A stretch of DNA of 64,000 nucleotides from positions 124,001 to 188,000 of the forward strand of contig NZ_AKJW01000083.1 of the NCBI RefSeq assembly GCF_000282135.1. The letters are read 5' to 3'. This document shows positions 36,141 to 45,728 of this stretch, piece after piece. The notes under the pieces were generated by a model that saw nothing but the letters and a program-made list of their open reading frames with translations, was not told where the DNA came from and searched no databases. Origin of the DNA: Herbaspirillum sp. CF444. Lineage in GTDB: Bacteria; Pseudomonadota; Gammaproteobacteria; Burkholderiales; Burkholderiaceae_D. The translations under genes and the position numbers were made by a program. Every line of letters begins with the position of its first letter. Positions within the stretch are counted from its first letter, which is position 1.

Positions 36141-37247
36141 ATGCGCGCCGCCGTCCGTCATCATGGATTGGCGCTGCTGCTTGCCACGCTGGGCTTCGGC
36201 TCCGGCGTGGCAGCCACCGCAGTTGCCGCAGAATCCGCAGTATCCGCCCCTCAGCCGCTGGCCCGGATCACGCACCTCAGCGTCCTGCCTGGCTCCGGCC
36301 ATAGCTGGGGCTTCGCCGCCAAGGATCCGACTCGCCCTTTCCTGTTCATTGCGCGCCGAGAAAACGGCCTGACCGTGTTCAACACCGACACGCAGCAAAC
36401 TGTCCGCACGCTCGACGACAGCGCCGGCGCCAACGGCGTGGTGTTCGTTCCCGACGCAGACCGCGCCTACGTCACCAACATGGACGGCTCGCTGACCGTG
36501 GTGCGCCTGTCCGACCTCAAGACGCTCAAGCGCCTGCCGGTCACCGACGCCAATCTCAACAGCGCCGTGTACGAACCGGTCAGCCGCCGCGTCATCATCG
36601 CCAGCGGCCGCCGCGCCAACCAGTCGGCGCTGTACATCCTCGATCCGAAGCGGGATCGCATCGTCGGCGAGCGCAACGTCGACATCAAGAAAATCGATCC
36701 GCTGCTGGTGCTCGGCGACGGCAACCTGTTGCTGCCGATGCGCGATGAAGGCAGGGTCATTCGCCTCAACGGCAAGACGCTGGAAACACTGGCGAGTTAC
36801 AGCTTTCCCGGCTGCGTGCAGCCCAGCGCACTGGCCAGCGACAATGCCAATCGCCGCCTGTTTGTCGCCTGCCGCGGCAAGGCGCCGATCCTGACGGTCG
36901 CCGATCTCGACAGCGGCGCACCAATCGCCAGCCTGCCGATCACACCGGCGGTCAACGCCCTGGCCTGGGACAGCGCGCAACGCCGCCTGCTGATCCCGAG
37001 CGGCAACGCCGGCAACCTCTCCGTCGTGCAGCAGGACGATGCCGATCATTACCGCATGCTCGGTTACGTCGGCACGCGCCTGTGGGCGCACAACATGGTG
37101 TACGACCAGGCGCGCAGTTCCGCCTATCTGTTCACCATGGACTTCACCCAACCGGCAGCGGACGCCGCCGGCCACAAGCAGGACCCCGTTTTTCACGCAG
37201 ACAGCTTCACGGTTCTCACGCTCACGCTGAACCCGCCATCGCGTTAG
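36141..37247 (+). CDS. Secreted YVTN-type beta-propeller protein
   Basis: The 368-residue protein has a signal peptide (cleavage near AVAA|E) and repeated beta-propeller blades (FLFIARRENGLTVFNTDTQQTVRTL, AYVTNMDGSLTVVRLSDLKTLKRL, VIIASGRRANQSALYIL), the YVTN/NHL pattern. It sits two bases after a TonB receptor and before a second one. Such propellers may bind a ligand or scaffold proteins in the periplasm or at the surface. A specific function is not known. A rho-independent terminator follows at 37284. Confidence 0.82.
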   Translation: MRAAVRHHGLALLLATLGFGSGVAATAVAAESAVSAPQPLARITHLSVLPGSGHSWGFAAKDPTRPFLFIARRENGLTVFNTDTQQTVRTLDDSAGANGVVFVPDADRAYVTNMDGSLTVVRLSDLKTLKRLPVTDANLNSAVYEPVSRRVIIASGRRANQSALYILDPKRDRIVGERNVDIKKIDPLLVLGDGNLLLPMRDEGRVIRLNGKTLETLASYSFPGCVQPSALASDNANRRLFVACRGKAPILTVADLDSGAPIASLPITPAVNALAWDSAQRRLLIPSGNAGNLSVVQQDDADHYRMLGYVGTRLWAHNMVYDQARSSAYLFTMDFTQPAADAAGHKQDPVFHADSFTVLTLTLNPPSR

Positions 37248-37283
37248 TTGCTGACAGCGCAGTCCCTCATCAGCACTTGGCGT

Positions 37284-37320
37284 CGCCCGGAGATTTTCTT
37301 TCCGGGCGTCTTTCTGTTTT
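37284..37320 (+). terminator. Rho-independent terminator after the propeller gene
   Basis: The stem CGCCCGGA/TCCGGGCG (8 bp, nine-base loop) is followed by TCTTTCTGTTTTT. It separates the sigma-FecR-receptor-propeller transcript from the second receptor. Confidence 0.85.
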
Positions 37321-37355
37321 TAAATTCGAGCTTGAATTCGAACTTGAATTCGACC
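37320..37355. repeat. Three tandem 12-bp units upstream of the second receptor
   Basis: Three 12-base units (TTAAATTCGAGC, TTGAATTCGAAC, TTGAATTCGACC) lie head to tail, ending 16 bases before the receptor ATG. Each holds ATTCGA. They could be an operator, a slippage-prone spacer or chance. Confidence 0.6.
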
Positions 37356-37371
37356 TTTGGAGAACTATCCG

Positions 37372-39498
37372 ATGAAGTCCGTTTTGCCACGCCGATTGCC
37401 GCTGGTCATGGCGCTGTTGAGCATCCCCTATGCCGCGCTGGCGCAGACCGCCACCTCCGATGCAAGCACAGACGCCTCCCTGCCCACCGTCACGGTATCC
37501 GACAAGAAAGACAGTCCCTACGCGCCCACGACCGTCGAATCCGGTCCTTACCGCGGCAACCTGCTCGACGTGCCTGCCACCGTCAACGTCGTCTCGCGCG
37601 AGCTGATGGACATACAGGGCGCGACCGGCCTGTACGACGCACTGCGCAATGTCGCCGGCGTGGTGCGCCAGCAGCAGAGCGGTATCGCCTACGATCAGTT
37701 GTCGATCCGCGGCATCAATCTGGATAACCGCGCCAGCTATCTGTTCAATGGCGTACTGCCGTTCGACAACAACCTGCCGATTCCGATGGAAGACAAGGAA
37801 CGCATGGAAGTCCTGAAAGGCGCCGCTGCGCTCTATTACGGTTTCATCACGCCGGGCGGCGTCGTCAACATGACCACCAAGCGCGCCGGTAATACGCCCG
37901 TTACAGCCGTCACGCTGAGCACCGACAACAACGGCTCCACACTCGCGCATCTGGATCTGTCGCGCCGTTTCGGCGAAGACCAGCAATTCGGCCTGCGCAT
38001 CAATGCCGTGACCAACAACGTGCATACGCCGATCGGCAACGACAACGGCTACCGCCGCATGTTCAGCGCGGCATTCGACTGGCGCATCAACCGCCAGTTG
38101 ACGCTGCGCTACGACGCCGAGTTCATCAAGGCCAGCGTCACCGAACAAGCCGCCATCGTTCCGCAAAATGCAGTCGGCGGCGTCATCACCTTGCCGTCGA
38201 TTCCCGATCCGTCCAAGCTGCTGTCGATGCGCGGCAAGAACACCGTCTCCGACGCGCAGACCCACTTGCTGACCGCCGAATACGCCTTCAACGACAACTG
38301 GACCGGCAAGATCACCGCCGGTCAGTCCAAGACCCATCGCGACCGCTGGCTGTGGATCATGGACAACTACAACGCCACCACCGGCGCCGGCACCGTCTAC
38401 GGCGCCGATCAGGTCGGCCAGATCTACACCAACCAGAACGTGCGCGCCGAAATCAACGGTCTCTTCAGCACCGGTTTCCTGCAGCATGACCTGCTGATGG
38501 GCGCCAGCCAGAACCGCCTGTACCAGCCCAGCTTCTACACCTACATGTACCGCGCGGCGCAAAACCTGTACAACCCGATCGACGTCACCACGCTGATCCG
38601 TTCTCCGACAGGCAGCAAGAGCACCCTGCGCGACCGCGGCTTCAACGAGCAGACCGTCCGCGACGGCGGCGTCTACGCACTGGACCGCGTCACGCTCAAC
38701 GATCACTGGCAAGTCGTCGGCGCCGTACGCTACAGCAAGTACACGATCGATCAACTCGCCACGGCGCGCTATTCGACGACGGCGACCACACCGTCGCTCA
38801 GCGTGATCTACAAAGTCACGCCGAACACCAGCCTGTACGCCAGTTACGTGGAAGGTCTGGAATCCGCCGGCACCGCGCCGACCACCGCCTCCAACGCCGG
38901 CCAGTCGCTGCCCGCCGCCGTCAGCCGGCAGAAAGAAGTCGGCGTGCGTTCGCGCATTACCGACGGCCTGATGGCATCGACCGCCTTGTTTGAAATTGCC
39001 CAGCCGTCGGCCAGTACCGATAGCAGCAACGTCTACGCGATCAACGGCAAGCAACGCATCCGCGGTGTGGAAATGTCGCTGCAAGGCGACCTCACACGCA
39101 ACCTGTCGCTGACGGCCTCGCTGATGTTGCTGGATGCACGGATCGCATCCTCGACCACCACCGCCCTGATCGGCAAGACGCCGGAGAACACGCCGCAACG
39201 CACCGGCAATCTGTTCGCCACCTATCGCATCACCGCATTGCCCGGCTTGTCGGTGAGCGCCGGCGCCTTGTCGATGGGATCGCGTCCGGTCAACGACCAG
39301 AACCAGGCCTTCATCGGCGGCTACACCACCTACACCGCCGGCCTGCGCTACCAGACCCGGATGTTCGGCAAGAAGACCACCTTCCAGGCCAACGTCGACA
39401 ACCTGACCGACAAGCGCTACTGGAGTGCCGCGGGCAGCGGCCAACTGGCCGTGGGCATGCCGCGCACGATCACGCTGTCGAGCAATGTTGAATTCTGA
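37372..39498 (+). CDS. Second TonB-dependent siderophore-type receptor
   Basis: The 708-residue receptor has a signal peptide (cleavage near ALA|Q), no STN domain, a plug (LDVPATVNVVSRELMDIQGATGLYDAL, MEVLKGAAALYYGFITPGGVVNMTTK) and a barrel ending NVEF. GGAG nine bases upstream supports the ATG at 37372. It transports a ligand but does not signal. It lies downstream of a terminator, so it may have its own promoter around the 12-bp repeats at 37320-37355. Confidence 0.92.
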   Translation: MKSVLPRRLPLVMALLSIPYAALAQTATSDASTDASLPTVTVSDKKDSPYAPTTVESGPYRGNLLDVPATVNVVSRELMDIQGATGLYDALRNVAGVVRQQQSGIAYDQLSIRGINLDNRASYLFNGVLPFDNNLPIPMEDKERMEVLKGAAALYYGFITPGGVVNMTTKRAGNTPVTAVTLSTDNNGSTLAHLDLSRRFGEDQQFGLRINAVTNNVHTPIGNDNGYRRMFSAAFDWRINRQLTLRYDAEFIKASVTEQAAIVPQNAVGGVITLPSIPDPSKLLSMRGKNTVSDAQTHLLTAEYAFNDNWTGKITAGQSKTHRDRWLWIMDNYNATTGAGTVYGADQVGQIYTNQNVRAEINGLFSTGFLQHDLLMGASQNRLYQPSFYTYMYRAAQNLYNPIDVTTLIRSPTGSKSTLRDRGFNEQTVRDGGVYALDRVTLNDHWQVVGAVRYSKYTIDQLATARYSTTATTPSLSVIYKVTPNTSLYASYVEGLESAGTAPTTASNAGQSLPAAVSRQKEVGVRSRITDGLMASTALFEIAQPSASTDSSNVYAINGKQRIRGVEMSLQGDLTRNLSLTASLMLLDARIASSTTTALIGKTPENTPQRTGNLFATYRITALPGLSVSAGALSMGSRPVNDQNQAFIGGYTTYTAGLRYQTRMFGKKTTFQANVDNLTDKRYWSAAGSGQLAVGMPRTITLSSNVEF

Positions 39499-39530
39499 TG
39501 ATCTTGACTTGATAACGAAAGGATGAACAC

Positions 39531-40310
39531 ATGATCCGCACTTTTTCCCGCCTGCTGCGGCTGGCGCTTGTAGCAGCCGCGACACTCATCGGCATTGCAC
39601 CGTTAAACATCGCCCACGCTGCCGATGTTGCCACCCCTCAGAAAAAAATTCTCTACGTCACGCGCCTGGATCTGCCCGCCAACGCCAGCGAACGCAACAA
39701 GGAATTGCAGCAGAAAGGCATGGCCAGCGACACCAGGGTACGCACGCATCTGGAAGCCATGGGTTACGCCGTGACCTTCGCCGACCAGAGCGCACCGCCG
39801 GCCAATGCCGAGAAATACGACTTGGTGATTCTGTCATCGGTGGTGCAATCGCGTGAACTGACCGATACCGCCTACAAGGATGTGCGCGTTCCCATGCTGA
39901 CCTGGGAAAATGACTTGTTCGACTCGCTGCGCCTGACCGGCCGCAAGAAAGGCGAAGTCTACGGCGAGGTGGAAAAGGAGCATTACATCCGCATCGTCAA
40001 CGCACCGCATCCGCTGGCTGCCGGACTGCCGGCCGGCAAGACCTACGTCTATCCGCGTGACACCTCCATGGGTTGGGGCACGCCGGCGCGCAGCGCAATC
40101 GTGATCGCGACCTTGCCGGGCGACCTCGACAAGGCCGTGATCTTCGGCTACGAGAAAGGCGCGACGATGGATTACGACTTCGTCGCACCGGCGCGCCGTG
40201 TCGCCTTCTTCCTCGACAACCTGACCTTTGACCAACTGACGCCGATCGGCCTGCGCCTGTTCGATGCTGCAGTTGTCTGGGCGCTGGCTCCCGCGCCGGC
40301 GAAGAACTAA
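39531..40310 (+). CDS. Secreted ThuA-like / amidotransferase-fold protein, function unknown
   Basis: The 259-residue protein has a signal peptide (cleavage near AHA|A) followed by KILYVTRLDLP and a Rossmann-like segment (YDLVILSSVVQSRELTDTAYKDVRVPMLTWENDLFDSL). This recalls the flavodoxin-like fold of ThuA/class I amidotransferase-like domains. No catalytic Cys triad is apparent. It follows the second receptor by 32 bases. It ends by overlapping the last four bases of the convergent oxidoreductase gene. The role is unknown; iron-ligand processing in the periplasm is a guess from position. Confidence 0.6.
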   Translation: MIRTFSRLLRLALVAAATLIGIAPLNIAHAADVATPQKKILYVTRLDLPANASERNKELQQKGMASDTRVRTHLEAMGYAVTFADQSAPPANAEKYDLVILSSVVQSRELTDTAYKDVRVPMLTWENDLFDSLRLTGRKKGEVYGEVEKEHYIRIVNAPHPLAAGLPAGKTYVYPRDTSMGWGTPARSAIVIATLPGDLDKAVIFGYEKGATMDYDFVAPARRVAFFLDNLTFDQLTPIGLRLFDAAVVWALAPAPAKN

Positions 40311-43300
40311 ATCCTTCCTCCACCGTCCAGTGCGGCCGCCAACACGCGGGCCACGTGGACGGCTTCGCGCCCGGCGCCGTCGTGGATCTGATGACGGCAA
40401 CTGGTGCCGTCAGCCACCACAATTGCTTCCGCCGCAGCCTTGCGCACCGCCGGCAACAGCGCCAGCTCCGCCATCGCCATCGATGCCTCGTAGTGCTCCT
40501 CCTCGTAGCCGAAGCTCCCCGCCATGCCGCAGCAGGATGATTCCACCACGGCGACTTCCGCCTGGGGAATCCACTGCAACACGGTCGGCACCGGGCGGAA
40601 AGCGTCGAACGCCTTTTGATGGCAGTGACCGTGCAGCACGATCTTGTTGGACGACAGCGGCTTGAGATCGAGCTTCAACTTGCCGGCCTTGTGTTCCTTC
40701 ACCAGAAACTCTTCAAACAGGAAAGCCGATTTCGCCAGTTGTTGTGCTTCCTCGCCGTAACCGTAGTTCAAAAACTCATCGCGCAAGGACAGCAGACAGG
40801 ACGGTTCCAGCCCGACCACGGCCACGCCCCGGTGTACGTAGGGCATCAGCGCATCCAGCGTGCGGCGCGCTTCAGCCTTGGCCTGGTCGACCAGCCCCGC
40901 CGCCAGATAGGTGCGGCCGCAGCAGAGCGGACGCTGTTCCGGCAGCGTGTTGAAATGCACCTTGTAACCGGCGGCTTCCAAAACCTGCTGCGCGGCGCGG
41001 GCGTTTTCCGGTTCCATGTTGTTGTTGAAGGTGTCGACGAACAGCAGGACTTCTTTGTCTGCATTTGTCGCCGGCGCACTCTGCGCATTGCTCAGAAACG
41101 CTTTACGGAAGCGCGGCAACGAACGCTGCGGCGCCAGCCCCAGCAAACCCTTCACCCAGCCGGAAATCACCGGAATCTTCTCCGCCAATGCCAGCGCCCC
41201 GCCGACGCTGCCGGCATAGGACGCGTACGCCGGCATGTAGGCGATCAGCCTGTCGCGCAGGCTGATGCCGTGCTTGGCGGCCCAGGCGGCGCGCGCTTCG
41301 ATCTTGATCTTGGCCATGTCGACGCCGGTCGGGCAATCGCGCTTGCAGCCCTTGCAGGAGACGCACAGGTCCAGCACTTCCTTGACCTCGGGGCTGGCCA
41401 GCCCGTCGCTGCCGAGCTGCCCGGATAGCGCCAGCCGCACGGTATTGGCGCGACCGCGCGTGACATGTTTTTCATCACGCGTGACGCGATAGCTCGGGCA
41501 CATGGTGCCGGCGTCGAACTTGCGGCAGTGGCCATTGTTGTTGCACATCTCGACCAGCTTGGCCAGACCGTCGCTGCGATCGCCGCCGCTGCCGGGCGCG
41601 CTTTCCTTGCCGGTCAGCGGATCGCGCTTGACGTTCCATGGCGACCAGTCCAGCGCCGGGCTGTAAGGCAACTCGCGATAGCCGGGCGCAAAGCGGAAGT
41701 TGCTCGCGTCGTCCATCTTGGGCGGACGCACGATCTTGTCGGGATTGAAGCGATTGTCGGGATCGAACAGATCCTTGATCTCGCTGAAGGCGGCGTTGAG
41801 TTTCGGCCCGTATTGCCATGCCACCCACTCGCCCCGGCACAGGCCGTCGCCATGTTCGCCGGAATACGCGCCCTTGTATTTGCGCACCAGCACCGCGGCG
41901 GCTTCGGCGATTTCGCGCATGTCCTTCGCGCCACCGCGCCGCATGTCGAGGATGGGCCGCACGTGCAAGGTGCCGACGCTGGCGTGGGCGTACCAGGTGC
42001 CCTCGGTGCCGTACTTGTGGAACACTTCGGTCAGCTGGCGCGTGTACTCGGCCAAATGCTCCAGCGGCACGGCGCAATCTTCGATGAAGGACACCGGCTT
42101 GCCGTCGCCCTTCATGCTCATCATGATGTTCAGCCCCGCCTTGCGCACGTCCCACAAGGCTTTTTGCTCGTTGGCGTTGGGCATGTCGACCACCGATCCG
42201 GGCAAGCCGAGGTCGCCCATCAGTTCGCCCAGACGCTTGAGCTGTTCCAGTTGCCGGTCGAGATTTTCGCCGGAGAATTCCACCAGCAAAATCGCTTCCG
42301 GATGGCCGACCAGCGCCTTCTCGATCACCGGCTTGAAGGCCGGATTGCTCATCGCCAGGTCGATCATGGTGCGATCGACCAGCTCGACCGCGGTCGGTCC
42401 CAGCTTGACGATATGCTGGGTCATGTCCATCGATTGATAGAAGGTCGGGAAATTGACCACGCCCAGCACCTTGTGCGCCGGCAGCGGCACCAGCGCCAGC
42501 ATGATCTGGCGGCTGTAGGCCAGCGTGCCTTCCGAGCCGATCAGGATATGCGCCAGGTTGGCGACGCCGTCGTCGGTGTAGGCGCGCGGATTCTGGCAAT
42601 CGAAAATGTCGATGTTGTAACCGGCCACGCGGCGCAATACCTTGGGGATGCGTTCGGCGATTTCGCCACGCTCGCGCTGCGCGATGGTTTGCAGTCCGCG
42701 CACGATGTCGCCGATGCGACCGCTGCCGGGCATCTCCGGCAAACGACCGAAGCGGCCTTCGGTGCCGTCGGCCAGCACGGCCTCAATGGCCAGCACGTTG
42801 TGCACCATGTTGCCGTATTCGATCGAGCGCGAGCCGCAGGAGTTATTGCCGGACATGCCGCCGATGGTGCATTGCGCCGCCGTCGAGACGTCCACCGGAA
42901 ACCACAAGCCATGGGGCTTGAGCCAGGCGTTGAGGTGATCGAGCACCATGCCCGGCTCGACCGTGATGGTGCGCGCAACCGGATCGAAGTCGATCACCTG
43001 GTTGAGATACTTGCTGTTGTCGACGATCAGCGCTTCGCCGACGGTCTGGCCGCACTGGCTGGTGCCGGCGCCCCGGGCCAGCACCGGCATGCGATGCTGG
43101 CGCGCGATATCGAGCGCGATCTTCAGGTCGGCCTGATCGCGCGGCACGACCACGCCCAACGGCATGATCTGATAGATGGAGGCATCGGTGGCGTAACGAC
43201 CGCGATCGGCTTTGCCGAACATGACTTCGCCGCGCATCTCGCGCTGCAATTGCATGGCGAACGGCGTAGCGGGTGCAGTGCTCCGCCCGCTCGGAGGAAC

Positions 43301-43324
43301 AAGATGGATGGGCTTGACCAGCAT
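40307..43324 (-). CDS. FAD-linked and Fe-S oxidoreductase (GlcD/D-2-hydroxy acid dehydrogenase type)
   Basis: The 1005-residue fused protein has an N-terminal FAD-binding PCMH domain (about 40-260, PVLARGAGTSQCGQTVGEAL, MSGNNSCGSRSIEYGN). A C-terminal FAD-oxidase domain follows (about 270-550, AYSGEHGDGLCRGEW). Then comes a ferredoxin-like region with two Cys clusters (CNNNGHCRKFDAGTMCPSY and CVSCKGCKRDCPTG). CCG domains (CCGRTY, CCGMAGSFG) close the protein. It is related to YdiJ-like D-2-hydroxyglutarate/D-lactate dehydrogenases and would oxidise a 2-hydroxy acid, sending electrons to quinone or a carrier. It is the last gene of the operon. Confidence 0.9.
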   Translation of the reverse strand: MLVKPIHLVPPSGRSTAPATPFAMQLQREMRGEVMFGKADRGRYATDASIYQIMPLGVVVPRDQADLKIALDIARQHRMPVLARGAGTSQCGQTVGEALIVDNSKYLNQVIDFDPVARTITVEPGMVLDHLNAWLKPHGLWFPVDVSTAAQCTIGGMSGNNSCGSRSIEYGNMVHNVLAIEAVLADGTEGRFGRLPEMPGSGRIGDIVRGLQTIAQRERGEIAERIPKVLRRVAGYNIDIFDCQNPRAYTDDGVANLAHILIGSEGTLAYSRQIMLALVPLPAHKVLGVVNFPTFYQSMDMTQHIVKLGPTAVELVDRTMIDLAMSNPAFKPVIEKALVGHPEAILLVEFSGENLDRQLEQLKRLGELMGDLGLPGSVVDMPNANEQKALWDVRKAGLNIMMSMKGDGKPVSFIEDCAVPLEHLAEYTRQLTEVFHKYGTEGTWYAHASVGTLHVRPILDMRRGGAKDMREIAEAAAVLVRKYKGAYSGEHGDGLCRGEWVAWQYGPKLNAAFSEIKDLFDPDNRFNPDKIVRPPKMDDASNFRFAPGYRELPYSPALDWSPWNVKRDPLTGKESAPGSGGDRSDGLAKLVEMCNNNGHCRKFDAGTMCPSYRVTRDEKHVTRGRANTVRLALSGQLGSDGLASPEVKEVLDLCVSCKGCKRDCPTGVDMAKIKIEARAAWAAKHGISLRDRLIAYMPAYASYAGSVGGALALAEKIPVISGWVKGLLGLAPQRSLPRFRKAFLSNAQSAPATNADKEVLLFVDTFNNNMEPENARAAQQVLEAAGYKVHFNTLPEQRPLCCGRTYLAAGLVDQAKAEARRTLDALMPYVHRGVAVVGLEPSCLLSLRDEFLNYGYGEEAQQLAKSAFLFEEFLVKEHKAGKLKLDLKPLSSNKIVLHGHCHQKAFDAFRPVPTVLQWIPQAEVAVVESSCCGMAGSFGYEEEHYEASMAMAELALLPAVRKAAAEAIVVADGTSCRHQIHDGAGREAVHVARVLAAALDGGGRI

Positions 43325-43356
43325 GAAGTAGTCCTGTCAAAAAACGAGCGTGGAAT

Positions 43357-44124
43357 TCAGCTCAGTTCAAAATGGATCGGCGGCAATCCGGCGATCTGTC
43401 CGATCACCATGCCCGGTGCTTTCGGAAAATACATGCCGGTGTAGGAACCGGTGGTGACGACCGTGCCGCCGGGGATGACGATGCCGCGCTCGCTGCAATG
43501 ATTGACCAGCCAGCTCAGCAAGCGGCGCGGGTCGCCGGCGGGATTAACGCCCTGCCCCTTGAACACGTCTTCGCCGTTGAAGGTCAGATGCGCCTCGGGG
43601 CGATGGAAGTCGAAGCCGTCGCGGTAGTCGCTCAGTTCGCCGATCACCAGCGCGCCGTGATTCTGCAAGTCCGCCAGCTGACTCAGCTTGGGCACGTCCG
43701 GCCAGCCGGCGATGCGGCTGGAGACGATCTCGATGGAGGCCCCCATGGCGCTGATGCTGTCCATGACTTCCGCCTCGACAATCGGCGCCGGCCTGGGGGC
43801 GAAATCGCAGTCGAAGCAAAACATGATTTCCAGCTCGATGCCGAGCACGGGAAAAGCGCTGCGCTGCAGGGACGAGGATGAAGGATGGATGCCGCCCAGC
43901 GGTAACGGCGCCCCCTGCACCGGACCGGATTCGCTCTTGGAGCCGATCTTCCAGCCGCCGGTGGCGGCGTGGCTGCGGCGCAAAAATGCCTGCTGCGCGC
44001 GGTAGGCGTCGTCCATGTTGGCCGGTTCCAGCCCGGCCGGCACGACGGCCAGCGTCGCTTGCCGGGAATAGGCGTCGCCCAGGAGATGGCCGAGTTCTTC
44101 AGCCGCGGAAAGTAAAGTCGTCAT
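43357..44124 (-). CDS. 2-keto-4-pentenoate hydratase-like (MhpD/FAH family) protein
   Basis: The 255-residue protein has the MhpD-like layout: AYRAQQAFLRRSHAATGGWKIGSKSE near residue 40-65, GIELEIMFCF (metal-ligand Glu pair) near 95, and the C-terminal GTVVTTGSYTGMYFPKAPG. The family hydrates 2-oxo-4-enoic acids or acts as a decarboxylase partner. It lies 33 bases from the next gene in the operon. Its partner ring-cleavage enzymes are absent, so the substrate may not be aromatic. Confidence 0.8.
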   Translation of the reverse strand: MTTLLSAAEELGHLLGDAYSRQATLAVVPAGLEPANMDDAYRAQQAFLRRSHAATGGWKIGSKSESGPVQGAPLPLGGIHPSSSSLQRSAFPVLGIELEIMFCFDCDFAPRPAPIVEAEVMDSISAMGASIEIVSSRIAGWPDVPKLSQLADLQNHGALVIGELSDYRDGFDFHRPEAHLTFNGEDVFKGQGVNPAGDPRRLLSWLVNHCSERGIVIPGGTVVTTGSYTGMYFPKAPGMVIGQIAGLPPIHFELS

Positions 44125-44209
44125 GGCTACCTCGTATGGATGATGCGAAGGAATGCCGGCCCCGGTTCATCAGGCACGGCATTCTTCTTTGATGCGTTTT
44201 CCGATGCAA

Positions 44210-45493
44210 TCAGGCACGTGCCTTGACCACATTGCCGCCGGCGTCGGGCGTAGTGTTTTCGAACTTGTTGTCGGGTTGCATGCGGAAAGCCAGCACCACG
44301 CCGAAGCCCATCAACACCATGCTGCCGAGGAAAGGCAGCTCCCAGTTGCCGGTCTTGTCGATCAGGTAACCCGACAACACCGGCGAGATGATCGCGGCCA
44401 ATGCCGAACCGGTGTTCATCATGCCGCTGGCGGTGCCCGAATATTCCGGCGCGATATCCATCGGAATCGCCCACATCGGACCGATCGTCATTTCAGCGAA
44501 GAAGAAGCCCGCGCCCAGCGACAGGATCGAGATGTAGACGTTGTGCGTAAACATCAGCGGCAGCAGCGACAGCAAGGTCAGCAGCATGCACACCGACACC
44601 ATGTAGCTGCGGGCGCGCTTGAGGTTGCCGGTGTTCTTCAGAATCTTGTCGCTGACGATGCCGCCCAGGGTGTCGCCCACCACGCCGGCAAAGAACACGC
44701 TGGAAGCGAACAGCGCCGACTTCTTGATGTCGAGGTCATAGCTGTGCAGGAAGTATTGCGGAATCCAGCTCAGGAACAACCACAAGGTCCAGCCGTAGCA
44801 GAAGTAGACGATGGTGACCGGCATCATGCGCTTGAACAGCGGGCCCCATGGAATCTGCGGACTCTTCTTTTTGCCGGCCGGCAGGATCGCCAGCTCTTCC
44901 GAAGTGATGCGCGGATGCCTGGCCGGATCTTCGGTGAACACGAAGGCCCAGACGATTACCCACACCAGGCTGAAGGCGCCGAAGATATAGAACGATTCGC
45001 GCCAGCCGTGCTCCGCCATGATCCACACCACCGCCGCCGGCGCCACCGCGTTGCCGATGCGTGCAAAGGCGTGGGTGATGCCTTGTGCGAAACCGCGTTT
45101 TTCTTTCGACACCCAGCGCGACATCGCGGTGGTCGCCGCCGGGAAGGTCGCGCCTTCGCCGAGACCGAGCAGCAGGCGCGCCAGCAACAGCGACACCAAT
45201 CCGCCCGCGAAACCGGTCAGCACCGTCGCCAGCGCCCACAGCAAGCCGCAATAAATCAGCGTGCGGCGCGCGCCGAATTTATCGCTGACCCAGCCGCCGA
45301 TGATCTGAAACACTAAATAGGGATAGGCGAAGGCGGAAAAGACCAGGCCGATTTCCGTCTTCGAGAGGTTGAATTCCTTGGCAAAACCGGCCGCGGCGGT
45401 GCTGACGTTGACGCGATCGAGGTAGGTGATGAAATACATCATGCATAACATCAATAGCACGACCGTGGTCGCGCGCAAACGCAGGTGTCTCAT
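44210..45493 (-). CDS. MFS transporter, anion:cation symporter family
   Basis: The 427-residue permease has 12 predicted transmembrane helices. The signature DRVNVSTAAAGF, then GGWVSDKFGARR, resembles ACS-family transporters (GudP, phthalate or hydroxybenzoate types). The middle cytoplasmic loop holds KKKSPQIPWGPLFKRMM. It presumably imports the acid metabolised by its operon partners. It is separated from the upstream aminotransferase gene by 235 bases containing two strong hairpins (45597-45701). Confidence 0.9.
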   Translation of the reverse strand: MRHLRLRATTVVLLMLCMMYFITYLDRVNVSTAAAGFAKEFNLSKTEIGLVFSAFAYPYLVFQIIGGWVSDKFGARRTLIYCGLLWALATVLTGFAGGLVSLLLARLLLGLGEGATFPAATTAMSRWVSKEKRGFAQGITHAFARIGNAVAPAAVVWIMAEHGWRESFYIFGAFSLVWVIVWAFVFTEDPARHPRITSEELAILPAGKKKSPQIPWGPLFKRMMPVTIVYFCYGWTLWLFLSWIPQYFLHSYDLDIKKSALFASSVFFAGVVGDTLGGIVSDKILKNTGNLKRARSYMVSVCMLLTLLSLLPLMFTHNVYISILSLGAGFFFAEMTIGPMWAIPMDIAPEYSGTASGMMNTGSALAAIISPVLSGYLIDKTGNWELPFLGSMVLMGFGVVLAFRMQPDNKFENTTPDAGGNVVKARA

Positions 45494-45596
45494 TGCATTG
45501 TCTCCAGTATTGGTGCGCCGGCGCGCCGTGAAACCTGTGGTTTCGATTCCTCTGCGGGATGCTGCTTCGCCGGTCTTTCGTTATTGGTCCACGTGA

Positions 45597-45701
45597 CCGG
45601 CGCAGCGCTTCTCGTACATGCGCGCTGCGCCGGCGTTCTTTCCTCCGTTATTGCTTTTTGCTTTGCCCTGCCGTGCTGCGCTCCTTACGGCGCAACACGG
45701 C
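45597..45701 (-). promoter_or_regulatory. Two strong hairpins between the aminotransferase and transporter genes
   Basis: Stem one is CCGGCGCAGCGC/GCGCTGCGCCGG, perfect over 12 pairs (45597-45633). Stem two is GCCGTG-TGCGC/GCGCA-CACGGC with one mismatch (45670-45701). Neither has a U-run on the minus strand. They could protect the upstream message or mark a processing site giving unequal expression within the operon. Confidence 0.6.
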
Positions 45702-45728
45702 ATGGATACGGCTGACTGTCATTTGGAT

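Noticed and set aside
37270-39585. 771-codon minus-strand frame opposite the second TonB receptor
   Set aside because: It mirrors the receptor gene, has Gly/Val/Asp-rich low-complexity composition and no family resemblance.
41465-43444. 659-codon plus-strand frame opposite the FAD/Fe-S oxidoreductase
   Set aside because: It is a codon-bias shadow of a gene with intact cofactor motifs, with no ribosome site or homology.
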